Positions 6,854-9,912 of a DNA stretch of 9,912 bases are shown here, one piece after another. The notes beneath the pieces were generated by a model. That model made no database searches, was not told the origin of the DNA, and saw nothing but the letters and a program-made list of their open reading frames with translations. The translations under genes were made by a program, and so were the position numbers. Every line of letters begins with the position of its first letter. Positions within the stretch are counted from its first letter, which is position 1. The DNA lies in assembly GCF_018531475.1 (NCBI RefSeq), contig NZ_JAHDTG010000139.1, forward strand, positions 1 through 9,912, in the 5' to 3' direction. Source of the stretch: Pseudonocardia mahuensis. Lineage in GTDB: Bacteria > Actinomycetota > Actinomycetes > Mycobacteriales > Pseudonocardiaceae.

Positions 6854-6861
6854 GGGAGGGG
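6854..6861 (+). promoter_or_regulatory. ceoB: Ribosome binding site fixing the ceoB start
   Basis: GGGAGGGG lies 7 nt upstream of the ATG at 6869. It rules out the ATG at 6791, 26 codons further upstream in the same frame, which codes non-homologous sequence and would overlap the promoter region. Confidence 0.8.
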
Positions 6862-6868
6862 CACCGCG

Positions 6869-7531
6869 ATGTACGTCGTGATCATGGGGTGCGGGCGCGT
6901 CGGTGCGTCGCTCGCGGCCGGCCTCGAACGGCTCGGCCACGAGGTCGCCGTCATCGACCGCGACCCGCAGGCGTTCCGCCGGCTCGGCCCCGACTTCCGC
7001 GGCCGGCAGGTCGTCGGCATGGGCTTCCACCGCGACGTCCTGATCGAGGCCGGGGTGGAGAAGGCGCAGGCCTTCGCCGCGGTGTCCAGTGGCGACAACT
7101 CGAACATCATCGCCGCCCGGGTGGCCCGGGAGAGCTTCGGCATCGAACGCGTGGTCGCCCGCATCTACGACGCCAAGCGCGCCGCGGTCTACGAGCGGCT
7201 CGGCATCCCGACCGTCGCCACGGTGCCGTGGAGCACGGACCGGCTGATGCGGATGCTGCTGCCCGACGGCGTGGCCACCGCATGGCGCGAGCCCTCCGGC
7301 ACGGTGGCGGTGCTGCCGCTGCCCATCCACGAGGAATGGATCGGGCGCCCGGTGCGCGAGTTGGAGGACGCGACAGGATGCCGGGTGGCGTTCATCGTCA
7401 GGTTCGGGACCGGGCTGCTGCCGAAGGCGGACACTGCGGTGCAGGCCGAGGACACGCTCTACGTGGCGGCGGTGTCCGGCACGGTCAGTGATGTGACGGC
7501 GGCGGCAGCGGCCCCGCCTCAGGAGGGTTGA
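6869..7531 (+). CDS. ceoB: TrkA-type RCK potassium-uptake regulatory protein (CeoB-like)
   Basis: A 220-residue cytoplasmic RCK protein that gates K+ transport in response to bound nucleotide. The RCK_N Rossmann domain opens with VVIMGCGRVG: G7, G9 and G12 form the nucleotide loop and D30 in VIDRD is the ribose-binding acid. The sequence AVSSGDNSNI (71-80) and the ARIYD motif (98-102) complete the fold. A shorter RCK_C domain covers about 137-205 (LPIHEEWIGRPVRELE). The 3' end is an Ala-rich tail. It is the first gene of a two-gene operon, with 5 bp to the next start, and is divergent from the KimA-like permease. It is the counterpart of M. tuberculosis Rv2691 (ceoB). No TrkH/TrkG channel gene is present in the window. 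Identity as a TrkA/RCK protein is clear; its membrane partner is unknown. Confidence 0.93.
   Translation: MYVVIMGCGRVGASLAAGLERLGHEVAVIDRDPQAFRRLGPDFRGRQVVGMGFHRDVLIEAGVEKAQAFAAVSSGDNSNIIAARVARESFGIERVVARIYDAKRAAVYERLGIPTVATVPWSTDRLMRMLLPDGVATAWREPSGTVAVLPLPIHEEWIGRPVRELEDATGCRVAFIVRFGTGLLPKADTAVQAEDTLYVAAVSGTVSDVTAAAAAPPQEG
7521..7526 (+). promoter_or_regulatory. ceoC: Ribosome binding site for ceoC inside the end of ceoB
   Basis: AGGAGG, with a 10-nt spacer to the ATG at 7537. A TTG at 7528-7530 is in the same frame but would be one base from this site, so the ATG is preferred. Confidence 0.75.
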
Positions 7532-7536
7532 TCCGG

Positions 7537-8193
7537 ATGCGGGTGGCGATCGCGGGAGCCGGTGCGGTCGGTCGATCGATCGCGCTCGAGCTGGTCGAGA
7601 GCAAGCACCAGGTGATGCTGATCGAGCGCGAGCTCGCCAACGTCGAGCCCGAGACCATCGAGCTGGCCGAGTGGGTGCACGCCGATGCGTGCGAGCTGGC
7701 CTCCCTCGAGGAGGCCGGGCTCGAGCGCTGCGACGTCGTCATCGCCGCCACCGGGGACGACAAGGTCAACCTGGTGGTCTCGTTGCTGGCGAAGACCGAG
7801 TTCGGCGTCCGCCGGGTGGTGGCGCGGGTGAACGACCCGCGGAACGAGTGGCTGTTCAACGAGAACTGGGGCGTCGACGTCGCGGTGTCCACCCCGCGGC
7901 TGCTCGCCGCGCTGGTCGAGGAGGCCGTCGCGGTCGGCGACCTAGTCCGGCTGCTGACCTTCCGGCAGGGACAGGCGAACCTCGTCGAGGTCACGCTGCC
8001 GGCCGACACCCCGCTGGCCGGGCGGCCGGTGCGGTCGCTGCGGCTGCCGAAGGACTCGGCGCTGGTGGTCATCCTGCGCGGCGGGCGGGTCATCGTGCCG
8101 GAGGCCGACGACGCTCTCGAGCCGGGCGACGAACTGCTGTTCGTCGCGACGTCGGTGGTCGAGGAGGAGATCCGGGCGGCGCTGAAGCAGTGA
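7537..8193 (+). CDS. ceoC: TrkA-type RCK potassium-uptake regulatory protein (CeoC-like)
   Basis: A second, divergent RCK protein of 218 residues. The nucleotide loop GAGAVG (7-12) is canonical and better conserved than in the preceding gene. E30 in LIERE replaces the usual Asp at the end of strand 2, a common variant. AATGDDKVNL (70-79) and ARVNDP (96-101) are typical TrkA motifs. The RCK_C domain at about 137-210 has the family pattern PLAGRPVRSLRLP followed by PGDELLFVA. The best start is the ATG at 7537. It is probably translated together with the upstream gene, and the pair likely forms a hetero-oligomeric gating ring. It is the counterpart of Rv2692 (ceoC). RCK_C domains in other bacteria bind c-di-AMP; that is possible here but not shown. 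Confidence 0.93.
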   Translation: MRVAIAGAGAVGRSIALELVESKHQVMLIERELANVEPETIELAEWVHADACELASLEEAGLERCDVVIAATGDDKVNLVVSLLAKTEFGVRRVVARVNDPRNEWLFNENWGVDVAVSTPRLLAALVEEAVAVGDLVRLLTFRQGQANLVEVTLPADTPLAGRPVRSLRLPKDSALVVILRGGRVIVPEADDALEPGDELLFVATSVVEEEIRAALKQ

Positions 8194-8210
8194 CCGGGGC
8201 CGGCGCCGCA

Positions 8211-8229
8211 GCCGCCCGCCTCAAGCGGC
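8211..8229. terminator. Small hairpin in the convergent gap between ceoC and the DUF3159 gene
   Basis: GCCGC (8211-8215) pairs with GCGGC (8225-8229) around a 9-nt loop that includes the start of the DUF3159 stop codon region. The two convergent stop codons are only 27 bp apart, so a bidirectional terminator is expected here. The stem is short and lacks T-tracts on either side, so the assignment is weak. Confidence 0.22.
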
Positions 8230-8922
8230 CGGCTGTGGAGCCCGGCGGGCCCGGCGCACCGCCCAGACCGTGCCGAGCAACGCGACCCCGATGAGCGGAT
8301 AGCCCATGGCCAGCCGGGCGATACCCAGCCAGTTCGCCTCGTCGGCGTTGTAGAGCCAGCCCTGTACGACGACGCGCGCCGCGAAGACCAGCGCCCAGAG
8401 CAGGCTGGCGAACGTGTAGGCACGCAGCAGTCGTGGGTCGCTGCGCCAGCCGTGGCCGTCGCCGTTGATCCCGTGCCAGACGACCCCGGCCAGCGGCCAG
8501 CGGACGATCACCGAGACCAGGAAGGCCAGTCCGAAGAACGCGCTGTAGAGCAGGCCGGGGAGGTAGAAGTCGCGGGCCTCGCCGGTGCGGTTGGCGATGA
8601 ACGCGCAGACCCCGACGCCGATCAGCCCGGAGATCGCGGGTTGCAGCGCCTCGCGGCGGACCAGCCGCCAGATCGCGATCGCCCCACCGGTGACGAGCGC
8701 GGCGATCAGCGCCGGCTGCAGCGCGGTGAGCAGATTGACCACGACGAACACGACGACCGGGATCGTCGAGTAGACGATGCCCGTCACGCCGCCCATCTGC
8801 TCGAGCATCGTGGGCGTCGCCCGCTCGGGCTGCTCGGCCGGCGCCGGGGTGACCGCGGACATCTGGACGGTCGGGTCCTCGGAGTGGGGAACGTCGCGGC
8901 CGGCGCGATGGGGACCGGTCAC
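8221..8922 (-). CDS. DUF3159-family polytopic membrane protein
   Basis: A 233-residue actinobacterial membrane protein of unknown function that resembles the DUF3159 family and M. tuberculosis Rv2693c. A polar N-terminus of about 44 residues is followed by five to seven hydrophobic segments: about 47-65, 68-88, 95-112, 119-146, 165-190 and 198-223. Between the fourth and fifth segments lies a polar loop with the run WHGINGDGHGW (149-159). The C-terminus is short and basic, which suggests it is cytoplasmic. The GTG at 8920-8922 overlaps the stop of the OB-fold gene as GTGA, so the two are probably translationally coupled. An internal ATG at 8860-8862 (residue 21) is an alternative start but has no well-spaced binding site. 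No motif reveals a substrate. Its position beside the K+ module is conserved from memory of the mycobacterial order, but a role in ion transport is only a guess. Confidence 0.85.
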   Translation of the reverse strand: MTGPHRAGRDVPHSEDPTVQMSAVTPAPAEQPERATPTMLEQMGGVTGIVYSTIPVVVFVVVNLLTALQPALIAALVTGGAIAIWRLVRREALQPAISGLIGVGVCAFIANRTGEARDFYLPGLLYSAFFGLAFLVSVIVRWPLAGVVWHGINGDGHGWRSDPRLLRAYTFASLLWALVFAARVVVQGWLYNADEANWLGIARLAMGYPLIGVALLGTVWAVRRARRAPQPAA

Positions 8923-9296
8923 TGCGCCTGGCAGATCTCGTAATACGGGTTGTAGAGCACCTTGTGGCCGTCGCGGACGGAGATCCGCCCACGGACGCGC
9001 ATCGTCCGGCCGGGCTCGATGCCCGGGATCCTGCGTCGGCCCATCCAGACCAGCGTCACTCCCTCGGTGCCGTCGAACAGCTCCGCCTCCAGGGACGCGT
9101 CCGCGTCCTGCGGGCAGAACTCCACACTGCGGAGCCTACCCAGGACGGTCACCTCCTGGCCGCAGGCGCAGTCACTGGCGCGCTGTGCACCGGAGCGTTC
9201 AGAGTCCTCTGACAGGTCGTCGGCGTCCAGCGTCTCGACGTCACTGGTCAGCTTGCGAAGCATGCGGCGGAATGGCCCACCGTCCGTGCTGCCCAT
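8919..9296 (-). CDS. Small OB-fold nucleic-acid-binding-type protein (Rv2694c-like)
   Basis: A 125-residue soluble protein. The charged N-terminus (1-40) is followed by an OB-fold at about 47-122: QEVTVLGRLRSVEF, then AELFDGTEGVTLVWMGRRR and PGRTMRVRGRISVRDG, ending in LYNPYYEI. The pattern resembles the OB-fold of RecG wedge or tRNA-anticodon-type domains and suggests single-stranded nucleic acid binding, but this has not been shown for the family. Three cysteines, C43, C45 and C61, sit at the first strand and the loop after it. The ATG at 9294-9296 has GAGGAG a few bases upstream. It heads the operon with the DUF3159 membrane protein and is divergent from the hydrolase-like gene. It is the counterpart of Rv2694c. 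Fold assignment is good, function unknown. Confidence 0.85.
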   Translation of the reverse strand: MGSTDGGPFRRMLRKLTSDVETLDADDLSEDSERSGAQRASDCACGQEVTVLGRLRSVEFCPQDADASLEAELFDGTEGVTLVWMGRRRIPGIEPGRTMRVRGRISVRDGHKVLYNPYYEICQAQ

Positions 9297-9345
9297 CTCT
9301 CTCCTCGGCTGCTCGGGCGCGGGCCGTCCTCGTCGATTCGGCCGC

Positions 9346-9405
9346 TACCCTGCAAAGCGTAACGCGCGGGAAACCTGATGTGTGCCCCTGCAAGGACACC
9401 TTTGC
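9346..9405. promoter_or_regulatory. Divergent intergenic region with repeated CCCTGCAA and an imperfect inverted repeat
   Basis: The 127-bp gap between the OB-fold and hydrolase-like genes holds TACCCT (9346-9351), a possible plus-strand -10, and TACGCT on the minus strand near 9357-9362. CCCTGCAA occurs at 9348-9355 and again at 9386-9393. The second copy runs into GCAAGG-ACA-CCTTTGC (9390-9405), an inverted repeat with one unpaired base. No convincing -35 elements were found. Function as an operator is speculative. Confidence 0.25.
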
Positions 9406-9412
9406 TGCGAAC

Positions 9413-9416
9413 GGAG
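9413..9416 (+). promoter_or_regulatory. Ribosome binding site fixing the start of the hydrolase-like gene
   Basis: GGAG lies 7 nt upstream of the GTG at 9424. A second GTG at 9420 is out of frame, and an in-frame GTG at 9481 lacks a comparable site. Confidence 0.6.
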
Positions 9417-9423
9417 CCCGTGC

Positions 9424-9912
9424 GTGTCGACGATCCCGGAGCTCGCCCCGGGGGGCGGTACGACGGCTCCGCCGAGCGGTGTGACGGCGATCGTTCTGCC
9501 GGGTTCCGGCTCGGATGACCGGTTCGTGCGGGCCGCTTTCCAGGCGCCGCTGGGCGCGCTCGGTATCCCACTGGTCGCCCCCGTTCCGGAACGTGGTGGA
9601 CGTCTCGTCGCCGGCTACCGTTCGGCGCTCGACGACGCTCTCGGCACGGCCCTGCGAAAGCCCGCAGGCACCGTGGTCGTGGGCGGAATCTCACTCGGCG
9701 CGCACGTCGCTGCGGCGTGGGCGGCCGAGCGTCTCGGCGAGGACCCGGGTGCCGCGAGCGCGCTGGCGGGGTTGCTGCTCGCGCTCCCGGCCTGGACCGG
9801 GCCGCCGGGTGACGCGCCCGCCGCGTTGGCCGCGCGGGTGACCGCCGCGCAGGTCCGCCGGGGTGGCGTGGCGGCCGCCGTCGCGCAGGCGCGGGCCGGC
9901 GCACCCTCGTGG
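9424..9912 (+). CDS. Alpha/beta-hydrolase-like protein (Rv2695-like), 3' end cut off by window edge
   Basis: The first 163 residues of a protein resembling alpha/beta-hydrolases. After a 19-residue Gly/Pro-rich start comes the first core strand, VTAIVLPGSGSDD (20-32), whose glycine-rich turn would supply the oxyanion hole. VVVGGISLGAHVA (84-96) is a textbook nucleophile elbow with S90 as the expected catalytic serine in GxSxG. The strand LLLALPAW (117-124) follows. The acid and histidine of the triad would lie beyond the window. GTG at 9424 is chosen because of the binding site 7 nt upstream; codons read open from there to the last base. Its place, divergent from the OB-fold gene, matches Rv2695, annotated as a conserved hypothetical. 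Substrate is unknown; an esterase, lipase or non-catalytic relative are all possible. Confidence 0.82.
   Translation, partial: MSTIPELAPGGGTTAPPSGVTAIVLPGSGSDDRFVRAAFQAPLGALGIPLVAPVPERGGRLVAGYRSALDDALGTALRKPAGTVVVGGISLGAHVAAAWAAERLGEDPGAASALAGLLLALPAWTGPPGDAPAALAARVTAAQVRRGGVAAAVAQARAGAPSW

Noticed and set aside
6759..6868. c-di-AMP (ydaO-type) riboswitch upstream of the KimA-like gene
   Set aside because: The whole intergenic region is 110 bp, the likely transcription start is at the GTG, and I see none of the conserved helices in order.
4035..6881. 948-codon open frame on the plus strand
   Set aside because: It lies opposite the methyltransferase and permease genes, which have clear family motifs. 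The translation is Arg/Pro/His/Gly-rich and low in complexity, as expected for an antisense frame in GC-rich DNA.
7485..8423. 312-codon open frame on the minus strand
   Set aside because: It is antisense to ceoC and part of a different frame of the DUF3159 gene; Ser/Thr/Arg-rich shadow sequence without family features.
9248..9904. 218-codon open frame on the minus strand
   Set aside because: It covers the divergent intergenic region and the antisense of the hydrolase-like gene. The plus-strand frame has an alpha/beta-hydrolase nucleophile elbow and a ribosome binding site, so it is the real gene.
1..9912. CRISPR array, tRNA/rRNA genes, insertion sequences, phage genes
   Set aside because: No regularly spaced identical repeats outside the tex tail, no cloverleaf or CCA ends, no transposase or integrase motifs and no terminal inverted repeats were seen on either strand.

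Overview
The window is very GC-rich and compact. Genes start with ATG or GTG, have purine-rich ribosome binding sites, and often overlap by a few bases. This fits a high-GC actinomycete. From residue 4695 onward the gene order is the one I recall from Mycobacterium tuberculosis Rv2689c to Rv2695: RNA methyltransferase, APC permease, two TrkA proteins, DUF3159 membrane protein, OB-fold protein, alpha/beta-hydrolase-like protein. I infer a member of the Actinomycetota, plausibly Pseudonocardiales; the genus cannot be fixed from this window.

Left part (1-3343), all on the minus strand. The Tex/YhgF-type RNA-binding protein starts with GTG at 2351 and runs off the left edge inside an arginine-glycine-rich tail built from degenerate repeats. 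Upstream of it lies a double-hotdog (FAS1-like/MaoC-like) dehydratase with a strong ribosome binding site and a perfect 17-bp palindrome just upstream of its start.

Centre (3524-8193). This is a potassium module. A 687-residue KimA-like APC/KUP-type transporter on the minus strand keeps the residues that bind K+ in Bacillus KimA, and it overlaps by 8 nt a downstream TrmA/RlmD-family Fe-S RNA methyltransferase. Divergently, across a 110-bp intergenic region, two TrkA-type RCK proteins (ceoB, ceoC) form a tight plus-strand operon. No TrkH or KtrB channel subunit is encoded in the window, so the KimA-like permease is the only obvious membrane partner nearby. The permease gene appears to be leaderless.

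Right part (8221-9912). A DUF3159 polytopic membrane protein and a small OB-fold protein form a minus-strand operon whose reading frames overlap by 4 nt (GTGA). Across a 127-bp divergent intergenic region, a plus-strand alpha/beta-hydrolase-like gene with a GISLG nucleophile elbow runs off the right edge.

No tRNA, rRNA, CRISPR array, insertion sequence or prophage sequence is visible. Most of the window is conserved actinobacterial chromosome; the open questions are the KimA-RCK pairing, the DUF3159/OB-fold pair and several candidate operators.
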